64,000 nucleotides of DNA from Sipunculus nudus (taxonomy: Eukaryota > Annelida > Sipuncula > Golfingiida > Sipunculidae), in NCBI GenBank assembly GCA_026874595.1, contig CM049315.1, positions 59,024,889 to 59,088,888 of the forward strand. The letters are read 5' to 3'. Under the pieces are notes generated by a model. That model was given only the letters and a program-made list of their open reading frames with translations, was not told the origin of the DNA and did not search any database. Shown piece by piece: positions 1-14,010 of the stretch; position 1 is the stretch's first letter; each line of letters opens with the position of its first letter. The translations under genes and the position numbers were made by a program.

Positions 1-889
1 ATGTATGGTTTCACGAAACTGAGAGAAATAAACTTGTCAGGGTTCTGCAAGGGCATGGGGATGTGACAGGAAAATACTCTGAGGACTGCGTCCAGGCGAG
101 AATCCATCTGCATAGAGAGTTTGGGAGCTATGGGATGTTTATCAGCAAAGTTGAGAGTGGAAGAATGCTTTTTTGGACCACACCAAAATTCTCAAATTAT
201 ATTAGGATTTAAATGAAATTTAAACAAATGTGATATATAATTGCAGTGCCTTGATGTACTTGGTGATTAGCCACACTTCACAGAGATAACCAGTTCAATT
301 GCATGAGACTTCATCCAAAAGCCTTTAGACAGGTTTCCCTGTTTCTTGAAAGTAATCCATACAAAAGATATATCATCATAAACCACAACAGAAATGAGGA
401 ATTCCAACATTGAAATTTTAGAAAATTGGCACTATAGTGGCTAGTTGGTGGGTGGAGGGTGCAAGAATATTTCCCTTGGCCTACTTACAGTGGGTTGGGG
501 GGGGGGGGCATTAATGACTGATCAGATGAAGACATGGTAAAACATTAACATTAATGTACTTGTTGTTTTGTTGATACTTCTCTGGATTGGCCTAGGACAA
601 TTGGACAGATCAGCTGTCAGTGGACAAATGTTTCTTATCCCAGCACTGACAGGTGCTGTTAAGGTCTGTCAGACTGTGTATCTCTGATGTCAGGCTCTGT
701 TTATGTGGTGCTGGCTGGTCCAGCAGCATACTGCTGAGGATGCTGATTCCTTGAGAGCTGGACTGCTCCTGGCAGGTCCTGATAGAGACTGTTGAAGCAT
801 GTAGCTGATTTGTAAGCTTTACTGGTGTTTTGTAGACACTGACACAGCAGTAAAGGGTCTGTATAGTACAGCTATAAACAGTTAAGTGT
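1..889. other. Non-coding, nothing recognised
   Basis: AT-rich sequence with a G10 run near 500. No exon, RNA gene or clear repeat. Probably FCHSD upstream intron or 5' flank. Confidence 0.5.
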
Positions 890-1415
890 AACTGGACTGA
901 CAATGGAGTGTCTTTTGTACCTGTAGACTGCATATACCTGTACAGTGTACCTGTACACTGTATATAGTACATGTGCGATGTACCTTTAGACTGTAGATTA
1001 TACTTGTAGACCTTATCATGTACCCGTAGAGACTAAAACGTACATTTATAATGTACAGTACTGAATATTTCACATGTAGACCATATTGTGTACATACATG
1101 TATAATGTACCTGTTTAGTGTACCTGTAAACTGAAAAATGTACATACATGCTGTACACAGTGTGCATGTACCTATAAACTGTATATTATACCTTTAGTGT
1201 ACTGATATTGGACAGTACCTGTGGATTATAGTTTACATATTGACCTGACAACTGTGTAACATAATAGGCTTAATAGTGTACCTTCAGACCTGTGAACCTT
1301 CCTCTCAGCCTGTGCAGGGTATCTTTTGATTGTACACTGCATGTATCAACTTAGAGTGTACCTTGATAAACTAAACAGTGTACATGTAGACTGATGTACC
1401 TATACAGTGTTACTT
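890..1415. repeat. Degenerate GTACCTGTA minisatellite
   Basis: Many copies of GTACCTGTA/GTACATGTA with ACTG spacers at irregular 15-40-bp intervals, for example near 949, 981, 1108, 1123 and 1168. Strongly diverged, so an old array. It produces chance minus-strand frames. Confidence 0.7.
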
Positions 1416-4400
1416 TGCACCTGGGAATCCTTGAGTCAGTTGAAATCAGGGTGGTGTATGATGTCAGAACTTGGAAACAGATTAAGGGTGATATGTAACA
1501 TATATATAGGCTGTCTGATGTTTAACAGGTATGCCCCCGGTGCATTTTATCAGCTTGCAGGGTTTTGTGCGTGTGAAATCAGGGTAGATCCAGAATTAGA
1601 GTGAGTGAGCAGTGGGAATCGGTTGTTAAGTTTAGGTATACATATTCATACTTTCTGCATCCTTTTTATCTTATTTTTTATACCTGTCTACCTCCTGAAA
1701 AGCAGAAAGATTAAACACGCTGTCCTTCAGCAGATTTTTGTTCTATTTTCACAATTTTACAGTGTTTTTGTACAAGAATTTATCTAGAAAGTACAGTTCT
1801 TTTGGTGAACATTGAAATTAAATTAAAGTTTGCCCAAGTTCTAGGAAAATATTGAAGTTTGAGGTCCTTAAAGAATAACCATAACTGCCATATATATATT
1901 TGAAAGAAAGCGCTGATATTTTGGACATTTTTCCATAGTGAAGAGTGTTGGGAGTTTGTATGAAACGGAGTGATAAAAAACATTTTTCAGCTATAATTGC
2001 TGCTGTGTTTTCAGCACTGCCAAAGACTGCAATTGACTAAACAGTACAAAACTAAAGTCTAAAGAGTCGTTTAACCTCCCATCACTAAATTTCTGGATCC
2101 TTTTAAAAAACAGTAAATATTGTAAAAATTTCATTGCCTTTGTTGGAGGGTATTAGTTCATTCCCTGTGTTTGTGTGTGTGTGTGTTTTCATAATATAAC
2201 ACACGCAGTCCTGAAAAAAATCTCATGAAATTTTCAGGACATTTCAGGAATGAACCAATGAAGAATTTATTCGATTTTGGTGTGGATCTGGATCATTGAT
2301 CATCAAGGAATATTCACAAATGTACAGTCACCTGTGCACTGACGAACGTCGGAATATAGGCCGAATAAGTGAATGATAGTGGCTTGCATTTGTTAGAATC
2401 CAGATTTCTAGTTCTTTCTGAAATTATATTATATTTTTCACTGAATTTTGAAGTATCTGCTAACAGCAATAGATGTATGAGACAAATTATAAAGATTTTT
2501 ATAAAGCCCCGAGTGTCACTGTTAACTTTTTGCAGTGTGTACAGTTTTGAATTTAAATGAGACACTTCCATTTATAAAAACTTTGTGTGAGGGGCAGCAT
2601 TTACCGTAAGTACTTTGTATGTGTTTGTTATATGAAACAACCACCAGGGAGCAGGACAGGCAGATATTTCTTGAGCTGCAAGGATGATGAAGTCGGACTG
2701 CGGAGTGATCAGAATATCAGATTGACAGACAAGTTTGGCTGTGATAGTGTGATAGTTGGCCTTCCCACGGCAGTCTGTGTTACTTATTCAACATCACAAA
2801 ATAACTCAGCCTGGAACTGCGGTGATCAATCCATTATGCCCACAGCTGCAAGATCTGTATTGATTGGTGCATATCTGGGTCAGTACTAAAGTAAACAGGC
2901 TACTAGGAATAACCTGGTGTGTCCGTCAATGACCTTTTGTCATTTCTATTCAATCTGACTCATATATCGAACTCTACGACAGCTAGTGGCCAAGTAGTCC
3001 CAGTCCTGTGAAAATATAATTGATATAGTTTTGTTAGATTTCACTGTTTAAAAAGTACCAAATTTGGAAAAATAATGGTTATTTATTGTAGGATGTAGCA
3101 AATCTGGTTGGAAATGTACTTTAGCAGTAGATCCCTAGTTATTAATGTTTGCCAAAGCTGCATTTGCAAACAATGAAATTTTGTTCATACCCTAAGATTT
3201 ACTGCAGTGTTCAGTCAAGAAGGTAATTTTATTGTTATCCCAAGGTGTCGTAATAACACCATTTTGCCTGTCTCAGACAGGCAAACACTTGCCAGAAAGG
3301 CATTTTTCATTTTGTACCAATCCGTTGGATAGGTGTAAACCTAGATATTTTCCACATTAGTAGCTGATAAATAATAAACTTACATGACACAAAAACAAAA
3401 TATTTAATAGGTGATCTTCCACCTCTCACTATATTTCATATAACTTCCTATAAAAATTGGCTATAATTTCTTTTACTTTCTGGGATTTTAGCCATCATCT
3501 CCTATATTTTCCTGTTATTTTTCAGGGCACAATTGTATTTCTGATATAACCATGTTACTACTGAAAAGATTTTGCATGAAAGTATGCATGTACAATGGCA
3601 TGTAAGATTTCACAGTCAGGTTTACATTGAGCAAAGTGTGACTCAAAGTTTGATATGATGGTAGCTTGGACTCATCTTTAGAGGAAAGGCAAATTTCTCT
3701 GTGGAAAGGCAAACTTGTAATACATGTAATGGAAAAGTGAAAATTTCAAAGTATTACAATCCCTGATTATTGATTTCCTTGTGTCTGTGTCTGATGTTGA
3801 AGTAACAACAGTACTAAGCATGCCGTCCAGATGGTGGATAAAACTATGAAATATGAATTATCAGAACCTCAGTTACTCTACATATTTTGTCTAAACAACA
3901 GCTTTAATATTCATACATGGCCCTTTTCATAGAAAATTTGAGGGCTTAATAATTGCATATCATTGTATTGATATTATAACCTTCATCTACATTCAGTTGA
4001 CAGAACCCTCTACAAACTTTGATCTGCAGTTGAACAAAAAAAAATTATTATATCTGTAAAAAATCCTTCATTGAAGATCATGACATGCTTTGTATTACAT
4101 GAAAAATGAAGGTACTGTAATACAGATCATTTCCAATGACATTTTATCATTAGGCTCTCTATAGCTTATGGGTTGATTACACATTGAGTATAAATCCCAG
4201 AGTCCCTGAAGTTATCAAGTCATAATCAATAAGGCTTCATTGGGTAATCATCACATGTTGTGTACCATGCATCATGCTGACCATGCGATAAGCAGTCAGG
4301 TATTCTCAGAGCTGGTAAGGGCGGTTACACAGTTAAGGAATGTCTCTTAATTAAGCCTCCCCCTCCCCCTTAGGGGCTAATCAGTTTATATTCATATTTT

Positions 4401-7134
4401 GGTAAATTTTTTGTGTGCGTAGCAAGACCTACCTTGTTCCTTGTGAGTTAAAAACCATCAATTTCAAATTTGTTTTCTTCTTGTGTTCTTTTTTTTTCTT
4501 CTTTTATTTTCTGTTTGTGCCAGATCTCCAATATGGCTGATTTTCAAAAGGTGAAATTTGAGCACAATATTAGTCCTAGATCACAGATTTTACCTTGACC
4601 CTTTTCCGAAGGTCATCCACTCCATAACCAATGCCTGATTTTCACTCAGTTATGGGCTTCGGGGGGGGGGGGGGGGGGGGGGGGAAGCTCCCGTTGATCA
4701 CTCTGATGTTGTATACATCTAGTTCTGTTATGTTTCTGATTGTTCTAAGTATTACAAGGCATTACCAGCCTGTGAAGAAATATAATATGATCACTCAGTA
4801 GGTCATGTCATCCACAGCATTAGTAGTTTTAACATTGTTTAGATAATATAATTCAGTTATAGTTAAGAAAGCATATGAAATAGTTAATCAGATATGATTT
4901 CCCTGTTCACTTGCCACCTGTGATAGAATATTATAGGCATTTAATATAAGTGTAATAATGGGTTGGTACAATAAACTCAATCATAAATACTCTTATCCTA
5001 TCCCTTCTCCCCCTTAATGTGCAATCAGTATGTTTCTGCCCATCAGTGTGAGGTGATTAAGGTTCAAAACCACAATTCATTTGTGTCACTTTATTGACAT
5101 TATGTAACAAAGATGGGTGACATGTGGGTTGTCACTTTATGTTCAAATACTTTTTAACCTTCACATGTTGTGGGGGGTACAAGTCTACATTAAGCATGGT
5201 TAAGTGGAGACCCCATACAGCCTGGGACTATTTAATACTACAAGTATTAATAAGAACTGAGTCTGTTTGACTGACTTCATATGTTTTATTTATTAAAAAA
5301 AAAAAAATCATAAAAACTAAACTTCTTGTAAATACAGATCCTATTTTCATTACTTGTGCCACATGTGCAAGGTGGACACCACAGGCCTGTCTCCTGTAGA
5401 GTTAACAAGCTCAATCTACAGTATTAACTGACTATTTGTAAAACAGAAGTGTAAAAATGTGCAAAACCTGTCAAACCTGTCAGGAGTGTGATAGCAGGAG
5501 AATTTATGCATTATAGTCTGTGCAACCCTAGGGTTCATCAGGCGGGGATCCAGGATTTTTTGCAAAGGGGAGGGGGGGGGGGGGGGTGTCAACGCTAGTG
5601 TAGATAAACATTGGGTGATTATTCAGAGCAATTTATCTGTCATGGTTTAAAATTGGTCTGAAAAATATTGGTAGTTGAGAGCGGGGGGAGGGGGGGTCTC
5701 GACCCTCAAAACCCTCCTCTCCCCCCACCCCCCTCCCCCGGATCTGCACCTGTTCATGCCCATAAATTTAAGAAGAGATATTTGTACAAACTGAATTGAT
5801 TGGAGTAACAGGATCTTGGATATATGTTTATTGGATATAAGAGTCGATACTATAATTTGGAAAAATTTCTGTGGATTCTGAATTATAAGTTTGGGTTTTA
5901 TTTTTGTGGAATTCTCGGGTAACTTTTTTGCCCCAAGATTAAAAACCCCACAATTATTTAGTTTATTATAGAAGTTTTAAAAAGCTAGATCGTCGTTATG
6001 CTTTGCTCTGCATTGAGAAACAACTTCCTGTGGGGCTATATTTCTGTCAAGGTTAACAATCTTCTATTGATAAGGCTAAATAAAATGCACTGAAAATGAT
6101 ATAACCTATTAATTTTTAAAAAATTAATGAATAAATCTTATTTTATTAAGAAGGTGTTATCTTCTACATGAAGTTTGACAAACTTTTAGCAGTGACACAC
6201 ACACACACACATGTTTCTGTTAAAGTACTTCTGCACTGATAATGTATTCATGGACTTAATCTCTCTGATATTATTACACTAAAAGATCATTTTGTAGTGC
6301 TTGTCTTGTTTAATACGTCAGAGTAAAGTCAGTAAAATACCCTCATCACCCTAATAAACTTAATTACCCCAGGAGTTCCAACTGAACTGTTGGCATATAA
6401 AATGATATTGGATAGGGTTTTGACACCTTTGAAAATTCACAAGCCCAGCTTTATATCATTAATAGATTAATTTTCACTCTTAAGAATATGATTTCTGTAT
6501 GTTTGAACAATTTTTGGCTTTACTAAACAGCTTTCATTAGGAGAAACCAGGTGTAAAATTGTTCACACAGAGAAAGTTCTTATGTATGACAGAGTGAAGG
6601 ACTTTTGCCATTAGGAGGTCAGAAAGGTCACACCCCACCTGTCCAGCTGATTGTTTATGCTGTCTTTGATGTAAAGTGATCAGTTGGAGGGTGAAATCCA
6701 CAAGCAACAGGCACCTTAGGTATGGTGTTGATTTCAGGCAGACCACTGGGGGAACCCTCTGCTGAGGTCACTCAGTGCAGACTGTCTGGTTACACAATGA
6801 TTTATAAAGAAAGCAAGCAGCAGAAAGACACACAGAAACTTTATCTCTACAGCAGTGTTCACAGCACTGAGACAGCAGCATTACAACACTCACAGACCCT
6901 CATGGAGGCTGTGATGTATCAAACCTGTTGGTTTGTCAGGTGCATAGACATCACAAGTATGATTGTTTACCACTTGATGACTTTTAAGATTTTTTGGTGG
7001 AGGAACCAACTACCTTTTCTCTGTGCAGTCTTCTATAATTCTTAATCTATGTCTGTACACCTGCAGAGTTCCATTTGAGTTTGGGACTACATGACAGGGG
7101 GACACTTCCTATCATGTTATTTTGTATCCTGGTG
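1416..7134. other. Non-coding, probable intron; simple repeats only
   Basis: Contains (GT)n at about 2170-2186, a 24-base poly-G at 4661-4684, poly-G runs near 5569-5586 and 5683-5696, and (CA)n at about 6195-6211. I looked for FCHSD N-terminal exons on the plus strand and saw none. Confidence 0.5.
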
Positions 7135-7388
7135 TCCCCCAAGCCTGGTGTTTACCACGCCTGTGGGTCCTTGGTGTGTAATCAGCCCCATTGCTGGGCC
7201 ATAAATCCATAAAGATGCATTTTTGTGCGAGTAATACACATCTGTTGGGCACAGCCTTTCCAGTAAATCTTTCAAATGCTCATCCTTTGTGGGAGCTGAC
7301 CACGAAAAATCTCACTGCCCCTCAGCTGAGATTTGAACTCAGGACCTGCCAGCTTTGATTGCTGTGCTCCCTACGCCACAGAAGCAGG
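7135..7388 (-). mobile_element. tRNA-derived SINE, minus strand
   Basis: Read on the minus strand it starts near 7388 with a tRNA-like head: GTGGCGTAGGGAGCACAGC (A-box-like) and, about 30 nt on, GAGTTCAAATCTC (B-box, at 7327-7339). An unrelated body of about 180 bp follows. Boundaries are approximate and no target duplication was found. Confidence 0.65.
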
Positions 7389-10300
7389 TTGTTTACCAAC
7401 AACGTATATTAATTGGACACGTTTATGTTTGAGGGAAAATTGGGGTAGGGTTAATAGCAATATATTAACTTTAAAATAAATTCAGTTAAAATGTCTGTCC
7501 TGTTATAAATTTCAGTGAAGTTAATTCATAAATTCTGCCCCCCCCCCCCCCCAAAAAAAAATATACTGCAAAAGGCCTTCTGCCAGAGATTTTGAATCAT
7601 GGATACATGATTGTACATGAGATAAACTGGAAAAGTCAAATCTGTACGTCCCATCAACTGCTTTGTGTGATAAACAATGTTTTTACAGTTTTCTGATAAG
7701 AGTAACTTCCTTATTTGTTCCAAATGATAAATATAGCTTTATGGTTCTTAACTGGAACTCTTTAAATAAGAATTTAGATTTACTTTGATTTTGCCAAATG
7801 TATTAGATTTTCATGGAATGATAAAATTGAAAAAAAAACTCTAACACTAGTAACAGTAGCATTAACTAGTTTTGTCTTCAAAAATATGGCAGCTTTCATT
7901 GTTTAAAGATTGAATGAAACATTTAGTATTATTCTCACAAAATCTACTGAGTAATATGGAGTTTAAGTTTATTAAATACACTAATTGTTTTATAACCTGT
8001 GTATTTTACCTTAGTGATTTCCTTGCACATGCAGAAAACATGAAAGTACAATGTAAACTGTTAAGTTCTGTTATTCTTGCTACTTCCCGTATTTTGACTT
8101 GCTTCAAAGATGTAAAGTTTTCACCTGTGTTTTTTCATTGGACAGGGATTTTCAGCAGATTTAGTGCTATGAACGCAACATTTGGTGCCATAATTGACCT
8201 AGTAAAATGAAGAATCTAATAGTGAATTTGATGGCTGTGTATTCAGGAACATTAGAACCCTGTTAAATAGGGCCAAGGTCACCGGCCATATATTTAATTG
8301 AAACATTACTGTAGGTATGAGGATTGGAAATATTGATGAGTTCATATTGTTGATAGAACAGCAGGTATGAGGACAGGAACAACTGAGGAGTTTGTATTGA
8401 GAGAACAGTCTTCACAAAATAAATATGAAAAGGTAATAAAGAAAATGTTCGGTCTAGATGCCGGACGAGAATACTAAATGAGTAATTACAATAGAATGTT
8501 GCGGTGCTTGGAACACAAGAGGTCAGGATGTTAGGTATGAAAAGATGAGCAAACCCAACGGAGGCTGGGAGAGTCTGACATAGAGCTGGCAGTAAGGGCT
8601 GGGACTGTATTGATCACTTGGACCAGCCAGAACCCTGCTGCTTTCAGGTGCCTGGCCTTATCTGCAGTAATTGTTATTGATTCATTTAATAACTGACAGC
8701 AGGACAGTTTCATTCGTAAAAAGACATTACCAGAGTGCATATAGCTTGGAATACACAGTCATTTGTAATTATTCTGTTTAAATTGGCTGTTTTAAGGTAT
8801 GGCTGTGACTTATTAGAGAATGTCAGTAAGAACATATTTGTTTTCTTTGCTGGCAGCACAGGCAGTACATGCAGAATCAAAAGCTATTCTGTTATCAGTT
8901 TCAGCCAAATGATCTGGGGTCAGCTCAGCAGGCTTATACAAGTGCTGTGTTAACCACTGGCGGTTTTGAACAGGTTAAATTGAAATCTGCTGCACTGTAA
9001 AAAAAAAATGGTATAAATAAATTAGTATTCCTGTTTAGGTTTTATCATATTGTGAATGTACTCCTCTGTTAACAACACTTTTCTGCAATATTTAAGGAAG
9101 CCTGCATGTCCTAACAGTCACCGGCCTATATTAAAAGCACCTAATCAATACAGACACCTGAGACAGTCTTGTCCATTTTGAATTCAGTGGGTTGTAACCT
9201 CACTTATACAGACACCTCTATATTACAGACAACTCCCAGGTTCTGTCAGTGTCGATAAGTAGGGAGGTAATACAATACCTCTTATCACTGTGAAAAACCT
9301 AGATGTTGTTTTGTCTTTTAGAGAAGGTAAAGGAAGCATATAGGTTTCCCTGAAGTATTTTGAAGCTTTTTGCATGTCTTGTTTCCATGATGTGCTGAGT
9401 CTTTTTGAGTGCTTTTGTCTGTGTAATGATAAAATGCCCAATCCAGTTTGTTGTACATATAACCATTGCATGTCTAAACTGAGAACAGAGGGATGAAACT
9501 TGTTGTGATAACAACTTTGTCAAGAGCAAGGTACATTAGAGCAAGAAAATATGATTGAGCACCAAAACACTAATTCATACAGTGTCAGCACATGTATCAT
9601 ATCACTGTCAAACAACAAATATGATAGAAACGAGAAATAACACTCTATGTATAACATATATCACACTGTGTATAAAAATACCTTCTGTCCACTTGTTAAA
9701 TATTAAAAATGTGTAGCTTTGGTGGAATTTTCGTTGGTTAGACTGCTATAATCTGGGACAAATATATCATTATTTTGTATTCCCAAAGATAACCAATACT
9801 CAGCTGATATAAGGTTATATACAGCACACAATCACGTACAGAGGCACAATGTCAGCTGTGTTCTGGGTACTTTAGAAAATAAGTATTGATCTGTTGAGCT
9901 TGATGTGGTATGTGGTGTCTATACCTGACCTGGGGGTACGTCTAAATCATTACCGAAGCCATGATCTTCTCACCAGCTAGTCAGTTCATGTACTTAACCC
10001 AGCAGACATCTACACCCTCACGGGCATGAAGAGTGTGATATACATGTAATATTTACCTACTCTGGTGAAATAGGTTGGCCATCATGATTTTGCTATTAAG
10101 TAATTCTTTCCATGTGTCTTTCTGTTTGTTAATGTGCAAGATATCCAAGAATATTACAGATGAATTTCAGTTTAACTTAATAAAGATATGATTTTGAATC
10201 TGGGAAGAGTTGATTATGTGCAAGAGTTGATCCAGATTCGGATATAAGATCATTTGTCTCTTTGTATGACTCCTATTACATTTGATGGTGTTGTTGTTAT

Positions 10301-10658
10301 GAACAATGTAAAGAGAAATACTTTTACAGAAACATTGTTTTTTATCTTGGTTTTACATTACAGGTACACAAGTACACAACATTAACACACTATCACTAAA
10401 ATGGGCAGTGTAGGACAGTGAGTCATGTTGACCACGATCTATACCAGTTACAAATGTGGGACATTTTGGACAGGGACTTTTCAGACTAGGACATGTTAGA
10501 CAGGGACTTTCAGACTAGGACATTTTGAGACTAGGACTTTGATGATCAATAAAAGTTCTGTTCAAATCCTGTTTGCTGTTTTTCTTAAAAACATAACAGG
10601 ATCAGTACACCGACTCAGCCTGTATCATTACAGAGACAGATACTGGTACAGTCAGACA
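7389..10658. other. Non-coding; poly-C and short repeats
   Basis: A poly-C/poly-A junction at 7538-7560 and a roughly 30-bp unit (GGACATTTTGGACAGGGACT and then TTTCAGACTA) repeated about three times at 10467-10545. Around 9140-9240 'tacagacacct' recurs, probably part of a dispersed repeat. No exon recognised. Confidence 0.45.
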
Positions 10659-11166
10659 TTAAAGGGGCCCAATCACCTAGGAAGCATGTTGAGTTAACAG
10701 GAAAAATAACTTCTTCCCTTTAAAAATAAATCAATACCTGCCAATATATTGCCTTGAAACCATTAGCTTACTCCTGTAAATGAGCGTTAAAAAAGTGAAC
10801 TGGGCGTGATCGCAGGTGTCAACATAAACACAGTGCATGGGGTCCTGTGTATCGCGGTGCCATAACAAGTGTCAATCAGGAGATCCCCTGACTGACTCGG
10901 CCCAAAGAATGTAATACATGTTCCTGCTGGCTGAAACACCGCGTGTTGCCCCTCTCAATTGTACCTCTGGTCATGCGACCTTGTTATGGTGGTAAACAGA
11001 CTGTGTTTACCAACACGAAGGGATATAACAAGGTGTTAAACAGTCGTATGCGGGGAAATGAGACTTTGTGCTGGGATGGTCTTGCTTGTAAATATTTGTA
11101 TAAAGCAAAACTGAACTGATAGTGTGAAAGAAGAGGAATATATTGCTCCTGATTATGTCCCTTTAA
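10659..11166. mobile_element. TTAA-flanked MITE (piggyBac-like), about 500 bp
   Basis: The element runs 10663-11162 between two TTAA copies (10659-10662 and 11163-11166). Left end AGGGGCCCAATCACC, right end reads AGGGACATAATCAGG on the other strand, so the ends are imperfect inverted repeats. No transposase. The left end resembles that of the 45166-45614 element. Confidence 0.65.
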
Positions 11167-12065
11167 TTGCAAATACTGAGTTTTAATATTCATTTTCATT
11201 TTTAGCTGTATTTATCATTCTTGCCATGTTATTAATATCTGTCATTTAATATGTTAGTTACTTTGATGGTTCAGGAGAGAAACATTGGTATAAATTCCAG
11301 CTGATGGGTTGTCAGACACTGAGCACTTAAAACTCCATAATCTAATATTTTATTAATCAGTTGATATTGCAATCAGTTTTGTCCAGACAGGTGTGTGACT
11401 GAAAAGTCAAATTTTCTGTTAAACAAAAAAATAATTGTAAAAATATGAAATACCCAGAAAGAAAGAATAATTTTTTCAAACAAAATACCCTTGTGTACAG
11501 AAGGAACCATTCTAGATTGTTGGAAGAATGATAATGTTCAGACAAGAGAGGATAGTGATTTGCCCTAAAACGTTGGCACACGCACCCTCCCACCCCTGTC
11601 CATTGATCTGCCCTGCACATTATTAAGAGCTTGAATCATGGCAGACCTTAGAGTTCATTAGTGGTAGGAAACAGTTGGAAAATCCTATTCATTGATTGAA
11701 AGATAAAAATGACCGATGAATGATTATTATTTGTTTTATTTACCATCTGTATTAACTTGAAATCTGCTTTATAGAATTAAACCTAAATTATTGACCAAGT
11801 AAATTCAGTCTTAACTAATACATCATTCTGAAAGGTCAAGGCAGTAGCCAGGCTGTTTACACTTATTCTTTCCACAAGGGTAAAATTTAATGCTGTTTGC
11901 TGTTAAGTGTCTTTCTTTTACCTCTGTCATAATAAAAATATTTTATCAGGATAATATGACTTCTCTATATGTGCATGCATCATTGTTATCATCCAGTCAA
12001 CTTTATCAGTCATGAAAGAAAATGACCAGTCATCATTATAATCATTTAAATGGCACACCACTAGT

Positions 12066-12068
<3 letters not shown>

Positions 12069-12148
<80 letters not shown>
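12069..12148. repeat. (TA)n microsatellite, about 80 bp
   Basis: Uninterrupted TA dinucleotides, directly abutting the left end of the foldback element; more TA follows its right end (15175-15193). Confidence 0.97.
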
Positions 12149-12152
<4 letters not shown>

Positions 12153-12939
12153 AGAGACGAGATTAAAATCCAGGCGGATTTTAAATTCGCCTAGGCGAGA
12201 TTGCAATTGTGATCTCGGCTAGACGGATTTTAAACTCGCCTAGACGAGATCACAATCGCAATCTCGCCTAGGCGAGATTAAAATCCATCATGGAGCAGGC
12301 CAGGATTTTAATCTCGCCTAGGCGAGTTTAAAATCTGTCTGGTGTCATCCAGGCGAGTTTAAAATCTGCCTGATATCACTTGGGCGAGTTTAAAATCTGC
12401 CTAGGCGAGATTAAAATAGTGATCTGATCTAATTTCCCAATAAATTATGCATTGTAATTGACTTAGGAAAGATGTTTTCAGTCAGATTTTCAATATTTTA
12501 ACACTGAATGGTTATATATTAATGGTTAATTATTTATTAATATTTACAGAATATTATAGTATTAATGTAATAATTAACTTTTTTACAGTAATGTAATAGT
12601 AATTCATGTGATAATTAACATTAATTTTGGAAACAGAATTATGAAATAGATATTTGATTATTATTTGCACATTTAATGTGTTTCATGTGGTCTACAGCAT
12701 CCTTATCTTACCAATTATTTGCAAAACATTTATCAATCTTTATTTTTTTTCTCCAGTTTTCTTAACAACCTTGTGTTTGTAAATATCACTAATAATTTTT
12801 ACAAAAAAATAATTTATAATTGTATTTAAATATATGGCAATTAGCAAGTAACAAGAGGTATATTGAAGCACACTTATGAGATATTATGAAGAGCAAATCT
12901 GGGGGAAAAAGTCATCCACTTGCATATTGAATCAATCAT

Positions 12940-12966
12940 AGATAGATAGATAGATAGATAGATAGA
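12940..12966. repeat. (GATA)n microsatellite
   Basis: About six to seven GATA units inside the foldback element. Confidence 0.95.
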
Positions 12967-13141
12967 TTAGTCTAGATAGCTATTACTTCACTATTTAATG
13001 AGTATATTACACATTAACATAAACAGTCATCCTATTTGATAGTTCTTACAGGACAAACAGAACAAATTAGTTGGTTGATCTAGTGCAAATGTTTCTTTTC
13101 ACCCAGGCATTCAACACTCAAAAGTCAAAACATGTACACTT

Positions 13142-14010
13142 TAGGGTTGGGACGGTTACCGGTATACGGTATTATCACGATATCTCACAGCCACGGTTAT
13201 CATACCGTCAACTTTCCTATTATCGCGATATCACGATATCAATTTTTGTTCACGATTATGGTTCACAGACAAGCCATTGAATTATATATTTCTGGAGAAA
13301 ACTGGCATCATAAGAGTCTGTCCATGTTCAAAATAAATGTATTTCCAAGAATCACATTTATTTTTATAAACCACATGTATTTGAATACCTGCGTGTCGGT
13401 GGAACCGTGTGCTTACGGACTTCGGGAAATGTCCGGAAATAGCAGGATGAATCTTAGAGGACAAAAGCTTGAGAATTCCAGGAGAAAATAACATTATAAA
13501 GAAGAGCAATAAAACATATTTATGCTTTTATTGCATGGAACGATAAAACATAAAAGTGTCACCACAGGATCGAACATTCCTTACGGGTTGCATATTTTGC
13601 CATATAAAATTGGATTGGAATATTTAGCCATGATGGGTATGACACGCTCTCCGAAAATTCCGGGATTATCCGGCTTTTTTGTAACTATAGGAAACTGGTG
13701 AAACGTTCTGACAAGCGTGATTTGACGATTGGGGCAGGACTTCCCGCGTCTCAAACTTACACACCTGCAGCGCCTTCATGCAATTTAATCACTAAATGAG
13801 TTAATTTGTGGTACTGGCACAATGGGTATAAATAATATTAATAGTTAACCCCTCGTATAAAGTCAAGAATTTAAAGGTGGTTGTTATTAATATCATTATT
13901 GGCTTATCAATGCTTTTATCTATTATTAAAAATATCGCGATATCACGGTATATCACGATAAAATTTGAATAATCATCATGATATCAAAAACCCATATCGT
14001 CCCAACACTA
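13142..14010. mobile_element. Non-autonomous hAT MITE, 869 bp, nested
   Basis: Left end TAGGGTTGGGACGG, right end CGTCCCAACACTA, imperfect terminal inverted repeats. Identical 8-bp target duplication GTACACTT at 13134-13141 and 14011-14018, the hAT hallmark. Subterminal regions carry many ATATCGCGATATCACG-like palindromic repeats. There is no transposase. It lies inside the foldback element and so inserted later. Confidence 0.9.

Noticed and set aside
2587-2889. 100-codon plus frame (MRGSIYRKYFVCV...).
   Set aside because: No recognisable domain, no matching splice signals or homology, and not compatible with the FCHSD N-terminus. Treated as chance.
6722-7045. 107-codon plus frame.
   Set aside because: No domain or family resemblance and it lies in repeat-bearing non-coding sequence.
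13132-13509. Overlapping frames of 69-119 codons on both strands.
   Set aside because: They lie inside the hAT MITE and read through its palindromic ends; no transposase motifs.
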